Shown in pieces: positions 1-9,962 of a stretch of DNA of 64,000 nucleotides. The notes under the pieces were generated by a model. The model was not told the origin of the DNA and did not search any database. It saw only the letters and a program-made list of their open reading frames with translations. The stretch spans positions 1-64,000 of the forward strand of contig CAVVPZ010000001.1 in NCBI GenBank assembly GCA_963750255.1, written 5' to 3'. Within the stretch, counting starts at the first letter, position 1. Each line of letters begins with the position of its first letter. Both the position numbers and the translations under genes were made by a program. Source of the DNA: DATLED01 sp963750255. GTDB taxonomy: Bacteria; Actinomycetota; Acidimicrobiia; Acidimicrobiales; CADCTF01.

Positions 1-1102
1 CGCGATCCCGAACACCGCGTTCAGGTTGGCGCTCTGCCCCATCGTGAAGAAGTGGTGGACCCAGACCGTGAACGACAGCACCGCGATCGCCATCGTCGCC
101 AGCACCAGCGAAGTGTAGCCGTACAGCTCCTTCGACGAGAAGGTCGAGACCACCTCCGAATAGACGCCGAACGCGGGCAGGATCAGGATGTAGACCTCGG
201 GATGACCGAACAGCCAGAACAGGTTGGCATAGTTCATCATGTTGCCACCAAGGTCATTGGTGAAGAAATGGAAGCCGAGGTAGCGATCGAGCGCGAGCAG
301 CGCGGTGGCGACGGTCAGCGGCGGCATCGCGAAGATCATCAGGATGCTGGTGCACAGCGTCGTCCAGCAGAACAGCGGCATGCGCATCAGCGTCATGCCC
401 GGGCAGCGCATCTTGTAGATCGTCACGGCGAAATTGATCCCCGACAAGCGTCGAGGCGATCGAGCCGAGCGTCACCGCCCAGATCCAGTAATCCGGGCCG
501 ACATCGGGGCTGAACGCGAGCTCGGTATAGGGCGGATAGCCGCTCCAGCCGCCGGTCGAGAAGCGGCCGATCACGAGCGACACCATCATCAGCCCGGCCG
601 CGCCGCCGGTCAGCCACAGGCTGATCGAATTGAGCAGCGGGAAGGCGACGTCGCGCGCGCCGATCTGCAGCGGCATCACGTAGTTGATGATGCCGGTCAG
701 GAACGGCATCGCCATGAAGAAGATCATGATGCTGCCGTGCGTGCTGAACAGTTGCGCGAAATGATCGGGCTCGACGAAGCCGGGCGCGTTGATCGCCGCC
801 GCCTGCTGCATCTCGCATCAGCACCGCCTCGACCAACGCGCGCGAAAGCATCACGAAGGCGAGGACGACGTACATGATGCCGATCTTCTTGTGGTCGAGG
901 CTGGTGAGCCATTCGCGCCACAGATAGCCCCATTTGCCCATCACGGTGATCAGCACGAAGACCAGGCGCGCGCCGATCAGCACGATCGACGCGGCGCCCG
1001 CGCCGATGATCTCGTTGACGTGGGGTTCTCCCACGCCCGCACGAACGGCAGCGCGTCCCAGGCGAAGCGCCCGAGCACGGCTGGCCAGATGCCGTTGGTC
1101 AT
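1..1102 (-). CDS. cyoB: Cytochrome bo-type ubiquinol oxidase subunit I, 3'-truncated by the window edge, frameshifted
   Basis: Haem-copper oxidase subunit I that would oxidise ubiquinol, reduce O2 and pump protons at the inner membrane. Starting from the ATG at 1102, the pieces read GKWGYLWREWLTSLDHKKIG, then THGSIMIFFMAMPF, MPLQIGARDVAFP, YWIWAVTLGSIASTLV, and near the window start FGHPEVYILILPAFGV, in the order found in CyoB. Successive transmembrane segments are recoverable, but the frame changes near 1,025, 812 and 435, each at a short homopolymer or repeat, so sequencing error is likelier than decay. The start overlaps the end of cyoA, as expected in a cyo operon. Subunits III and IV would lie outside the window. 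CyoB rather than CtaD is chosen because the partner subunit II lacks CuA ligands. Family assignment is firm; intactness cannot be judged. Confidence 0.88.
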
Positions 1103-1993
1103 CGTTTCGGTCTCCACGCGAGGTCCGCGTGCAGGATGCGGGAAGAGATCGGGCGGGCAGCGGAAGAGAAGACCGGCTGCGCGGCACCGACGTGGCGAAC
1201 AGCGGGCATATCCCGCGGCGTCGAGCGGCCGGCCATGCGCGCACACGAGCCAGCCATCGCCGATAGTCGGCGGGGGTTCGCGCCACGACGTCGAACTTCT
1301 GGTCCTGGAAAGCCGATGCCGTTGAACTGCGTGTTCTCGCCGCGGATACACGCCCGTCCGGCTCGCGGCGAAGTTCAGCTGCGTCTTCATTCCCGCCATC
1401 GCGTAGATCTGCCCGGCGAGCTGCGGCACCATCAGCGACTGCATGACGGTGCCGCTGGTCAGCGTGATGTGCACCGGCCGACCGACGGGAATGTCGAGTT
1501 CGTTCACCGCGCGATGCGTTCGTCCGGGTAGATAAACAGCCATTTCCAGTCGAGCGCCACCGCCTGGATTTCGAACGGCGGCTGCGCCGATGCGATCGGT
1601 CGATACGGGTCGAGCGCGTGCGTGTAGTTCCACAGCACGAAACCAAGGCCGATGACGATGCCGATCGGCGGAAGCCAGATCAGCCCCTCGATCGGCCAGG
1701 AAAAGATCCATTCGGGCTTGAAGGCACTGTTCTTGTTGCGACAGGCGGTAATGCCACGCCATGAGCGGCGTCAGCAGGAGCACGGGCCCGGCCACGAATA
1801 CCAGCACCGCGCCGACGATGAGATAGAGATGCCATTGGCTCTCAGCGACCGGGCCGGCGTGATTGACGACACCGAGCTTCAGCACGTCACACCCGGCTAG
1901 CAGCATGGGGGTCGCCGCGCAGGCAAAGCGCCGTACCCATGCGGCTGTTCTTCGCGGGCTCTTCGTGCCGGCCGCGTTCGGCAGGAGAGGCAT
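1099..1993 (-). CDS. cyoA: Quinol oxidase subunit II (CyoA), frameshifted
   Basis: Subunit II of the cytochrome bo-type oxidase. The ATG at 1993 opens a lipoprotein leader with lipobox-like LLAGC at about residues 26-30, followed by two transmembrane segments (ESQWHLYLIVGAVLVFVAGP is in the first). The periplasmic cupredoxin-like domain shows DWKWLFIYP in a shifted frame, then VNELDIPVGRPVHITLTSG, VMQSLMVPQLAGQIYAMAG and MKTQLNFAA. The C-x3-C CuA cluster of cytochrome c oxidases is absent, which identifies a quinol oxidase. The start shares TGATG with the upstream DUF4396 gene, and the most plausible stop overlaps the cyoB ATG. Several indels (about 1,530-1,750 and 1,140-1,370) break the frame, so the C-terminal sequence and exact stop are uncertain. 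Confidence 0.85.
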
Positions 1994-2702
1994 CACATCT
2001 TTTCCTTCACGCCGGTGCGGATCAGCAGCCAGTTGACCGGATAGGACGTGCAGAAGCCGGCGATCATGGCGATCTGCATCGCGAACCAAAACTCAGGCGT
2101 ATCCACTGCCGCGATACCGCCGAACACTGGGCGGAAGAGGAGAAACTGAAGGATCGCCATCACCCCGTACATGCCGACCTGCCAGGCGCTGATAGAGGCG
2201 ATATCGACCTTGGCGGCCTGATAGATCCCCGCCCGAGCGACAGTTCGCGCATCGGCTTGATCGCGAAATACTGGAACACGATGCCGATCAGGAAGGCGAG
2301 GAGGAAATCGGGTATCCAGACGGCGAACGTCTTTTCGGCAAACAGACTGCCATAGCCGAACCAGGTCGCGACGGCGGGGATCGCGAACACCGTCCACTCG
2401 GCAAGGATATCGCCCAGCGTGCAGCCCGCGCCGCAATGGCTGGTGCCCTTCAATACCATCGCACCGAAGGGCGGTTCGGGTAAGCTGTCGAAATCGCCAT
2501 CGGCGGGACCCCTGCCCCAGCGAAAATACGCCGCGAGCCATAACACGCTTCCGAACAGCGCGGTCAGCGGCCACACCGCGTACATCACCCCCATCTTCTG
2601 CGGGCGGCGCACCTCGTCGAGCGCGATGACCACCGCGCAAACGAGCGCGACCGCCAGCGAAACGATCGCGGTCGCGTGGAGCCAATGCGGGAACAGCGGC
2701 AT
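1993..2702 (-). CDS. DUF4396 domain integral membrane protein, one frameshift
   Basis: Multi-pass membrane protein of unknown function. Recognisable by the DUF4396 signature around SHCGAGCTLGDILAEW (about residues 87-102) followed by hydrophobic helices and the conserved FQYFAIKPMRELSLG. The frame is lost near 2,230 in a four-C run; adding one base restores GIYQAAKVDIASISAWQVGM and the last two helices, ending VKEKM. The stop overlaps the cyoA ATG (TGATG), so it is probably cotranscribed with the oxidase. DUF4396 proteins often lie beside copper or redox genes. The paired cysteines and histidine in the signature could bind metal, but that is inference; no enzymatic motif is visible. Confidence 0.75.
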
Positions 2703-2760
2703 GATTACGCGCGCCCTCGGCGGCCACTACCTTCGCCCGACCGCGCAGCCCGACCAGCCG

Positions 2761-2940
2761 TCAAGTGCCCGCCTCGACGCGCACCGGCACCGATTTGGAC
2801 GCCGGCGTCTTGGACAATTGGTCGTGATGGCCGATCGGGACCAGCACGTTGCACTCGGGATAATAGGACGCGATCGTGCCGCGCGGCAGCTTGTAGGCGG
2901 TCAGCGTCAGCCCGCCGAGGCGGCGATCCTGCCCGTCATC
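2761..2940 (-). CDS. Molybdopterin oxidoreductase (FdhF/YdeP family), C-terminal fragment cut at the junction
   Basis: Only about the last 60 residues remain. They read GGLTLTAYKLPRGTIASYYP, then ECNVLVPIGHHDQLSKTPAS and KSVPVRVEAGT before the TGA at 2763-2761. This is the C-terminal molydopterin-dinucleotide-binding tail typical of formate-dehydrogenase-like YdeP/FdhA proteins (RG..A.YYPE.N.L.P...H...S.TPA.KS.PV). The upstream part of the gene should continue to higher coordinates but is replaced by an unrelated plus-strand actinobacterial reading frame, so the gene is interrupted by the join near 2,940. The next gene downstream on this strand starts 58 bases away (DUF4396). Substrate cannot be inferred from the tail. 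Confidence 0.72.
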   Translation of the reverse strand, partial: DDGQDRRLGGLTLTAYKLPRGTIASYYPECNVLVPIGHHDQLSKTPASKSVPVRVEAGT

Positions 2941-2960
2941 GACATCCGTATGCACGCTCA
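2930..2960. other. Chimeric junction 1 (block A to block B)
   Basis: To the left a minus-strand molybdopterin oxidoreductase ends abruptly upstream of its DGQDRRLGG segment. To the right a plus-strand secreted protein begins in mid-domain at TLTLVDPKGKKYGPVDSG with no start codon, leader or ribosome site. No insertion sequence, tRNA or direct repeat is visible at the switch. Gene character changes from alphaproteobacterial to actinobacterial at this point. The exact base cannot be fixed by eye. Confidence 0.75.
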
Positions 2961-4907
2961 CCCTGGTCGACCCGAAGGGCAAGAAGTACGGCCCGGTGGA
3001 CTCGGGCAGCGTGGGCGGCGCGGAGAGCCTGTCCGTGGTGCGGCCGGTCGCCGGCAAGTGGACCGCCACCGTCGGTGACTTCGCGGCCTGCGGCACGTGG
3101 AGCGGCACGGTGTCGTTCGAGGGCGGCTCCAGCGCCGGCTTCGCCACCTCCGGCGCTGCTGACACCTGGTCGACCTGGTCCAAGAAGCCGACCGGCTGGG
3201 CGTTCACGAACGTCGGGCCGAACGACGCCGAGGGCACGGACTCCGCCGTCGAGGGCGGCAACGCCGGCCTCGAGAAGGTCACGCTCGACGTGCTCCAGCT
3301 GACCGGCAAGGTCGACGTCTCCCCCGGCTTCGCCGGTGGCGCGCTGCTGCCGAAGGGCGGCCGTGGACCGGTCGTCGCCGGCAAGGCCAACGCCATGTCG
3401 GTGCCGGTGTTCTCCAACGGCAGCAAGGCCGCGAGCACCGTCGTGACCGTCCACGAGGGCAGCGCCACCGGGCCGGTCGTCGCCACCCAGGCGGTCAGCC
3501 TGGCCGGGTACGCCCGCAAGGAGGTCGCCTTCTCGTACACCCCCAAGGCCTTCGGACCCGTGCGCCTGGTCGCCGTCGTCGATGAGGGCAAGAAGCTCGC
3601 TGAGGCGAGCGAGACCAACAACGCCCAGTCCTCGCTGCTCGACGTCACGCCGGCTGCACCCAAGGTGCTCGTGGTCGACGACGACGGTGCCATCGGTGGC
3701 GAGCAGTCCGTCGGGGGCGCGCTCGCTGCCCTCGGCGTTCCGTACGCGATCGCCGAGAAGCACCCGACCACTGCCGTCATGAAGCAGTACTCCGCCGTCA
3801 TCTGGCAGGCCGGGATCGAGCGCTACCTCGGCCAGGTCGACAACGAGGACCAGGCCGCGATCGCCGGCTACCTCGCCGGGTGGCGGGAAGCTCCTGCTCG
3901 CCGGCAACCGCCTGTTCGACGCGCTGGGCTCGGCGCCCTCGCGCACGAACCCGACGGCGACCGACGCAGCCGTGGCCTTCCTGGGCAACTACTTCGGGGC
4001 GCGGTTCACCAGCGGCTCGTACAACGTCGTCCAGTCGGAGCAGTTCACGGCGAAGGGCACCGGCGTGCTGTCGGGCTACTCGTCGCAGGTGCAGCTCGCG
4101 GCGGGACGCGGCGTCGTCCAGCTCGCCGGCCTGTCGAGCACCGGCGTGGCTCCCAACGGCAAGACGAACAAGCCCTTCGGCACGGCCGCTCCGGCCATGG
4201 TCTTCCCGGTGTCGCTGTTCCCCGCCGTCCAGCCGGCGAACGAGACGCCGAGCCTCGGCATCTCCGTCACGGGCGACGCGAAGCACAAGGGCTTCAAGAG
4301 CATCGCGCTCGGCTACAGCCTGTCGCAGGACGCGAAGTCGGACTCGACCGTCGGCCTGCTCAAGAGCGTCATGGGCTTCTTCGGCGTCAAGACCGCTGCC
4401 CCGCTGTCGAGCAGCAAGCCGGTCATCTTCCACTCGGCCATCCGTGACCGCGAGTCCCACCTCAACACCCCGGTCACCGCGGTCGTCGTCGGCGCCGGCA
4501 GCACCCCCGTGGTCCTGCACTACCGGCGTCACGGCCAGGGCGGCTACTACGCGGTCGCGATGACCAAGGGCAGCAACCCGGGGACCTACAGCGCGATCAT
4601 CCCGAGCAACGCCGTCACCGCCGACGGCGTCGACTACTGGATCTCCGCCGGGAGCGTGTCCAGCCCGCTGCGTGCGCAGTCCGGCGCCTACGCCCACGCG
4701 ATCGGCGTGCACATCCCGGAGGTGTTCGCCCCGATGCCGATCCTGAAGGCGAACCAGGTCGTGTCCGGTGAGGCGACAGCCGTCCCGCCGGGCGCCGCGT
4801 CGGGCGGCCTGCCGGCCACCGGGTCGTCCCCGTACACCGCGGGGCTGGCCGTTCTGCTCCTGGCCGGGGCGGCGGTCGCGGTCCGACAGAGGCGTTCATC
4901 ACACTGA
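2950..4907 (+). CDS. Secreted S8-protease-like/CARDB protein with LPATG sorting signal, 5'-truncated, one frameshift
   Basis: C-terminal part of a large extracellular protein. The reading frame enters in a beta-rich domain (SVVRPVAGKWTATVGDF) of the kind that follows subtilisin catalytic domains. It is followed by a CARDB-like module (VPVFSNGSKAASTVVTVHEG to VDEGKKLAEASETNNAQSSL) and a domain opening VLVVDDDGAIGGEQSV. One extra base near 3,879 shifts the frame; after it the protein continues through NRLFDALGSAPSRTNPTATD to a terminal cell-wall sorting signal: GGLPATG, a hydrophobic stretch (about AGLAVLLLAGAAVAV) and the basic tail RQRRSSH. LPxTG proteins are linked to peptidoglycan by sortase. 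The catalytic triad would lie in the missing 5' part, so the protease label rests on domain architecture only. Confidence 0.68.
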
Positions 4908-4973
4908 CCCGTCGTTCCCGATCCGAATACCGCTCGGTAACCTCTCCGCAAACCTAGGAAGAGGTGCACGGAG

Positions 4974-6311
4974 TTGAAGGAAGTCCTCGAAGCCGTCCTG
5001 GCCGGCGAGTCCCCGCAGGGGATCGCTGTCCCGGAGTCGTACAAGGCCATGGTCGTCCGCAAGGACGAGGAGGACGATGTTCGAGGGGGTCGCGTCTCGC
5101 GACAAGGACCCCCGCAAGAGCCTGCACCTCGACGAGGTCGCGACCCCGGAGCTCGGCCCGGGCGAGGCGATCGTCGCGGTCATGGCCTCGAGCATCAACT
5201 TCAACACCGTCTGGACCTCGATCTTCGAGCCCGTCTCGACGTTCGGCTTCCTCGAGCGCTACGGCAAGCTCAACGAGCTGACCAAGCGGCACGACCTGCC
5301 GTACCACGTGGTCGGCTCCGACCTCGCCGGCGTCGTGCTCGCGGTCGGCCCGGGCGTCAGCAAGTGGAAGGCCGGCGACCGCGTCGTCGCGCACTGCCTG
5401 TCCGTCGAGCTCGAGGACGCGGCGGGCCACGACGACACGATGATGGACCCGCAGCAGCGGATCTGGGGCTTCGAGACCAACTTCGGCGGCCTCGCCGAGC
5501 TCGCGCTGGTCAAGGCCAACCAGCTGATGCCGAAGCCCGAGCACCTGACCTGGGAAGAGGCCGCCTCGCCCCGGCCTCGTCAACTCCACCGCCTACCGGC
5601 AGCTCGTCCGCACAACGGCGGCGCAGATGAAGCAGGGCGACACCGTCCTGATCTGGGGCGCCTCCGGCGGCCTCGGCTCCTACGCGACGCAGTACGCGCT
5701 CAACGGCGGCGCGATCCCGGTCTGCGTCGTCTCCTCGCCCGAGAAGGCCGACGATCGTGCGCGTCCATGGGCGCCGAGCTGCGTCATCGACCGCACGCGC
5801 CGAGGGCTACAAGTTCTGGAAGGACGAGCACAACCAGGACCCGAAGGAGTGGCAGCGCTTCGGCAAGAAGATCCGCGAGCTCACCGGCGGCGAGGACATC
5901 GACATCGTCTTCGAGCACCCGGGCCGCGAGACCTTCGGCGCCTCGGTCTACGTGACCAGAAGCGGCGGCACAATCACCACGTGCGCCTCGACCTCCGGCT
6001 ACATGCACCAGTACGACAACCGCTACTTCTGGATGAACCTCAAGCGCATCATCGGCTCGCACTTCGCCAACTACCGCGAGTCGTGGGAGGCCAACCGCCT
6101 CATCGCGAAGGGCCTCATCCACCCGACGCTGTCCAAGACCTACGCCCTCGACGACACCGGCCAGGCCGCGCTCGACGTGCACAAGAACCTCACCAGGGCA
6201 AGGTCGGCGTGCTCGTGCCTCGCGCCCGAGGAGGGCCTCGGGCGTCGGCCCGAGGCCAGGAGTTCCGCGCCAAGCACCTCGACGGCGATCAACCGCTTCC
6301 GCAACGTCTGA
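4974..6311 (+). CDS. ccrA: Crotonyl-CoA carboxylase/reductase, frameshifted
   Basis: NADPH-dependent reductive carboxylase converting crotonyl-CoA to (2S)-ethylmalonyl-CoA, the key step of the ethylmalonyl-CoA pathway. The TTG at 4974 is preceded by AGGAAGAGG about ten bases upstream. Visible family segments are INFNTVWTSIFEP, YHVVGSDLAGVVLAVG, WGFETNFGGLAELALV, the nucleotide-binding LIWGASGGLGSYATQYA, and MNLKRIIGSHFANYRESWEA. The Asn of INFNTVW, Phe-Glu of WGFETNFG and His of GSHFANY match the CO2-binding residues described for this family. The length (about 446 codons) is normal, but the frame changes near 5,070, 5,570, 5,750 and 6,190-6,240; each piece continues in the next frame, so the gene is probably intact in the organism. 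It lies 66 bases after the LPATG protein. Confidence 0.9.
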
Positions 6312-6359
6312 GCCTGTGCGCACCGTGTGACGGCGCCCGGGGCTGGTAAGACCAGGGGC

Positions 6360-7180
6360 ATGACCGACGACGACCTGCTCCCCCTGGCCGACGAGTCGGA
6401 CGGCGGCGGCTTCGACGTCGTGCTGCGCGGCTACGACCGGCGGCAGGTCGAGGACTACGTCGAGCGCGTCGAGGCTGGCCCTCGCCGACGCCGACCGGCT
6501 GCACGCCGAGGACGGCGAGCGGCTCGCTGGCGCTCGAGGGCGAGCTCACCGCGCTGCAGCCCGGCTGGCCGAGGCCGAGCGCCGCGGCGCAGGGCCTGCC
6601 GGAGCCCGCGTCAGCCACCTCGGCGCGCGCATGACGCGAGATGCTGCGCCTCGCCGAGGAGGAGGCCGAGCAGATCGTCGCCCAGGCCCAGGAGCGGGCG
6701 GCCGCAGCACGACCGAGCGGACCGCCGAGCTCGACCGCCGCGAGGAGGCCGTGCACGCGCGGCGAGGCCGCGCTGACCAGACCCGCGCTCGAGGCCCAGC
6801 GCGACGCCGAAGCCGTCCGCGCGCGCGCGCAGCAGGAGGCCGCCACGGCCACGCGCCGAAGCGCAGCCGCCAGGCCGCCGAGACCGTCGCGCGGCGCAGG
6901 CCGAGGCGAAGCAGCTGATCGCCGACGCGCACGAGCAGACCGAGACGCAAGCGACGTACCGCCGAGGAGGACGTCAAGATCCTCCACGAGGACGCCCGCG
7001 CGGCACGGCAGGAGGTCGTCGCCGACGCCGAGCGCGCAGGTCGAGGAGCTCGCGCGCGCAGCGCGACACCATCGCCGCGCAGCTGCAGAGCTGCGCGAGA
7101 CCCTCACCGCCCCGTGCAGCCGCTGCACCCGCAGCCCCGGCCGGCTGACGCTGGCGAAGCAGGACGGCGACAGCGGACAC
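6360..7180 (+). CDS. DivIVA-domain coiled-coil protein, heavily frameshifted
   Basis: The ATG at 6360 opens an acidic leader followed by FDVVLRGYDRRQVEDYVERV, the DivIVA/Wag31-type N-terminal motif (hydrophobic-x-x-GYD-x-x-QVD-x-(Y/F)), found in proteins that read membrane curvature and organise polar growth. Switching frames gives a long Ala/Glu/Arg heptad-like coiled coil (for example EMLRLAEEEAEQIVAQAQER and AHEQTETQATYRRAEEDVK) to about 7,100. At least eight indels occur, so neither the length nor the stop can be read; 7,180 is an estimate. It differs from the canonical Wag31 in having about 14 residues before the motif and probably belongs to the broader group of actinobacterial DivIVA-domain proteins. 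Confidence 0.6.
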
Positions 7181-7289
7181 TCGACGAGTGGTCGAACGGG
7201 CCGAGGACGCGCGGGCGACGCCGGCAGGCGCAGGAGCCAGAGCCGAGCAGGCGCGCGACGAGCCGAGAGCGCCCGGGTCCCGGCCGAGG

Positions 7290-8480
7290 ACCACGAGGAC
7301 TCGAACGCCGAGCTTCGAGCGGGTGTAGAGCGGCGACCGCGCCTGGCGTGGACGCGGCGGGCGGACGGCTCGCCGCCCGCGTGCTGGTGACCAGCTCGTG
7401 CTGGCTGCACTCGCCGTCCGCGCGTACTTCGCGCCGTACCGGTCGGTTGAGTCGGTGGGCTCGGGCTGCTGGCCGCCTGGGGCGCGGTGCAGCACCCTCG
7501 CCGTCGTCCGCTCGGTGCTGATCCTGCTGCTCGTCAGCGGCTTCCTCGCGGTCGGGCGCGGGCCGGCCGTGACCGCGCTCGAGTCGGCGTGGGCTCGTGC
7601 GCTCACGACGCCGTCGGCGTGGTGCCGTGCGGCGTCTCGCTCGACCGCCGCCGGCAGCATGTTCGCGATCGTCCCGCCGATCATCGACGCAGACGGCGCA
7701 GTTCATCGAGACCGCGCCGAGTACGGGTCCTCGCCTCCACGCGCAGGACGCGTCGTCGCCGGCCGGTCAGGACCGGCGGGCCACCTGCGAAGGCGCCGGC
7801 GGAGGACGCGTCTGGGTCTGGCCGTCGCTTGCCGCCACCACTGTCCGGGGGCGGGATCTCCGGGCGGCGGCAGCAGGTCGGTGCACCGGGTGTACGTGAG
7901 CCGAGGCGACCGTCAGGGCTGGGCGCTCTGGTTATGTCGTCGCTGCCCCGCCATGCAGTGGAACGCCGCACAGGCGAGGGCGTAGACGTCGCAGCCGCCG
8001 TCGAGGGCCTCCAGGGCCTGCTCGGCGCGAGCGGCAGCCTGCGAGCAGCGGTTGGCGCTCGTCGGCCGCTCGCCCGCGGCCTGCTGCGCCGGCGTCTCCA
8101 GCTTCGTCCTGCTGATGGTCCTGGACGTCCCCTGCCCAGTCGCGCTGGCGCTGGTGGTCGCGCCCACCGACCTCGTGCCCGTCATCGGCGCCACCATCGG
8201 CGCCGTGGTCGTCAGCGTCCGTGGCGTTCGCCCAGGACGTCCGGACGGCATCATCGTCGCGGTCTTCTACCTGATCTACCAGCAGGTCGAGAACTACCTG
8301 CTCTACCCGCGCATCATGAAGCGCTCGGTCGACGTCTCCCCCGCCGTGACCATCGTGGCTGTGCTGGTCGGGGCCAGCCTGCTCGGCGTCGTCGGCGCGC
8401 TGCTGGCGATCCCCATCGCTGCCGCGATCCAGCTCATCCTGGTCGAGGTCGTCGTGCCCCGGCAGGACGCCGACCTAGCT
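7290..8480 (+). CDS. AI-2E/PerM family permease, severely frameshifted
   Basis: The N-terminal half survives only in short pieces in different frames: RSVLILLLVSGFLAVG near 7,510-7,560, then FAIVPPI and QTAQFIETAP near 7,660-7,720. The C-terminal half is clear from about 8,095: FVLLMVLDVP, TDLVPVIGATIGAVVVSV, GIIVAVFYLIYQQVENYLLY and SVDVSPAVTIVAVLVGASLL. These are the family signature and last transmembrane helices. The family exports small molecules or ions; substrates are mostly unproven. Both ends are estimates: the start is hidden by indels and the stop probably lies near 8,475. Disruption is denser here than elsewhere in the block, so either read quality was poor or it is a pseudogene. 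Confidence 0.6.
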
Positions 8481-9234
8481 CAGGGGTCTGGCCGCCGTCG
8501 ACGACGAGGGCACTGCCCCGTGACGTAGACGCCGCGTCGCTCGCGAGGAACACCGTCGGCCCGACCATCTCCTCGACCGTCGCCCAGCGCTTCAGCGGCC
8601 TGGTCCCTGACGAAGTCCGCGCCGCCGTCGGCCCAGAGGTCGCGGTTGAGGTCGGTCATCGTCCAGCCCGGGCAGAGGGCGTTCACGCGCACGCCGCTCG
8701 GGCCCCACTCGTGCGCCAGGGTCTGCGTCAGCGAGATGACCGCTGCCTTCGAGGCGCCGTAGGCCGCCAGCAGCGGCGTGCCCGCCAGGCCGGCGACGCT
8801 GGCGACGTTGATGACGCTGCCGGTCCCGCGCTCGACCATGTGCCGCCCGACCGCCTGGCACAGGTGCACGATCGAGTCGACGTTAGCCGCATCGTCTTCT
8901 CCCAGCCGCGAGAAGCGCAGGTCGGTGAACGGCCCCATAGAACGACGACCCGCCGGCGTTGTTCACCAGCACGTCCACGTGGCCGAGCGCCGGCGATCGC
9001 GTCGGCGACCAGGGCGTGGCAGGCGCCGCGGTCGGTGACGTCGGCGGGCAGCACGAAGGCCTTGCGTCCCAGGGCCTCGACCTCGGCCGCGACCTGCTGC
9101 AGCAGCGCCGGCGTCGCGCGCGCGACAGGGCGACGTCGGCGCCGGCCTCGGCGAGGCCGAGGGCGAGCGCACGGCCGATCCCGCGGGAGGCGCCGGTGAC
9201 GAGGGCGGTGCGTCCGGTGAGGTCGAAGCGTCAT
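8470..9234 (-). CDS. Short-chain dehydrogenase/reductase, frameshifted
   Basis: Classical SDR, probably NAD(P)-dependent and about 250 residues. The ATG at 9234 overlaps the stop of the upstream hydrolase (ATGA). In the corrected frame the N-terminus reads RFDLTGRTALVTGASRGIGR, containing the TGxxxGIG nucleotide-binding motif. VLVNNAG follows near 8,960, then GSVINVASVAG with the catalytic Ser region, YGASKAA with the YxxxK pair, and VNALCPGWTMTDL. The C-terminus in another frame reads ALVVDGGQTPEL, a normal SDR ending. Frameshifts lie near 9,228, 8,955 and 8,560. The sequence resembles the gluconate/glucose dehydrogenase-like subgroup, but the substrate is not predictable. It is translationally coupled to the hydrolase, so the two probably act together. 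Confidence 0.75.
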
Positions 9235-9952
9235 GCGGTCTCCTCGTAGGGTCGGCAGGGGGTAGGCCGCCGGGTTGATGGTCTGCACGATCTGGTCGAG
9301 CACCTCCTCGGCCCGGCCGACCCACAGGTGCTTGGCGCCGGCGACGGCCGACGACCTCGGCCTGCGGCACGACCGGCGAAGCGCTCCTGCGCCTCGGCCG
9401 GCCGCAGGTAGTCGTCGTGCTCCGGCACGAACGCGAACAGCGGCTTGCCGGTCTGCGCCCAGGCCAGCAGGTGCTCGGGACCGGAGAAGCGCAGCGGAGG
9501 GCTGAGCAGGATCGCCCCGACCACGCTCGGGTCGCAGGCCGTGCATCAGCGCGAGGTCGGTGCCGAAGCTCCAGCCGACGCAGCCAGATGGCGAGGCAGG
9601 TCCAGGGACTCCACGAGGTCGAGGGCGGCCGCGACGTCGTACTGCTCGGCGACCGCCTCGCCGAACTCGCCCTCGCTGGTGCCCGGCGTCGCTGGTCGTG
9701 CCCCGGGTGTTGAAGCGCAGCACGGCGAGGTCGGCCAGCGCGGGCAGTCGCTTGGCCATCTTCTTGCAGCACGTGGCTGTCCATCATCCCGCCGCCGCTG
9801 GGCAGCGGGTGCAGGCAGACCAGCGTGGCCACCGGGGTCGCTGCCCACCGGAAGGGCGAGCTCGCCGACCAGCGTCGAGGCCGTCGGCGGTCTGCAGGGT
9901 GACCGGCCGCCGGTCGGCCGGGCAGCACGGTGTTGGCGCGGATGTCCGGCAC
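9231..9952 (-). CDS. Alpha/beta hydrolase (dienelactone-hydrolase-like), frameshifted
   Basis: Corrected frames give a GTG start near 9952 (VPDIRANTVLP), a strand-turn VATLVCLHPLPSGGGMMDSH, VLRFNTRGTTSD, a nucleophile elbow near GWSFGTDLALMHG (Ser in G-x-S-x-G), FAFVPEHDDYLRPAEA containing the acidic residue, and VAGAKHLWVGRAEEVLDQIV with a candidate catalytic His. The order is that of small alpha/beta hydrolases related to dienelactone hydrolase (about 230 residues). Frameshifts occur near 9,905, 9,765, 9,690, 9,575, 9,535 and 9,365. Substrate unknown. Its stop overlaps the SDR start, indicating an operon. Confidence 0.6.
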
Positions 9953-9962
9953 GCGCGCGACC

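Noticed and set aside
1..1993. Cytochrome c oxidase (aa3/cbb3) instead of quinol oxidase
   Set aside because: Subunit II has no CuA Cys-x3-Cys cluster and its blocks match CyoA; subunit I N-terminal blocks match CyoB.
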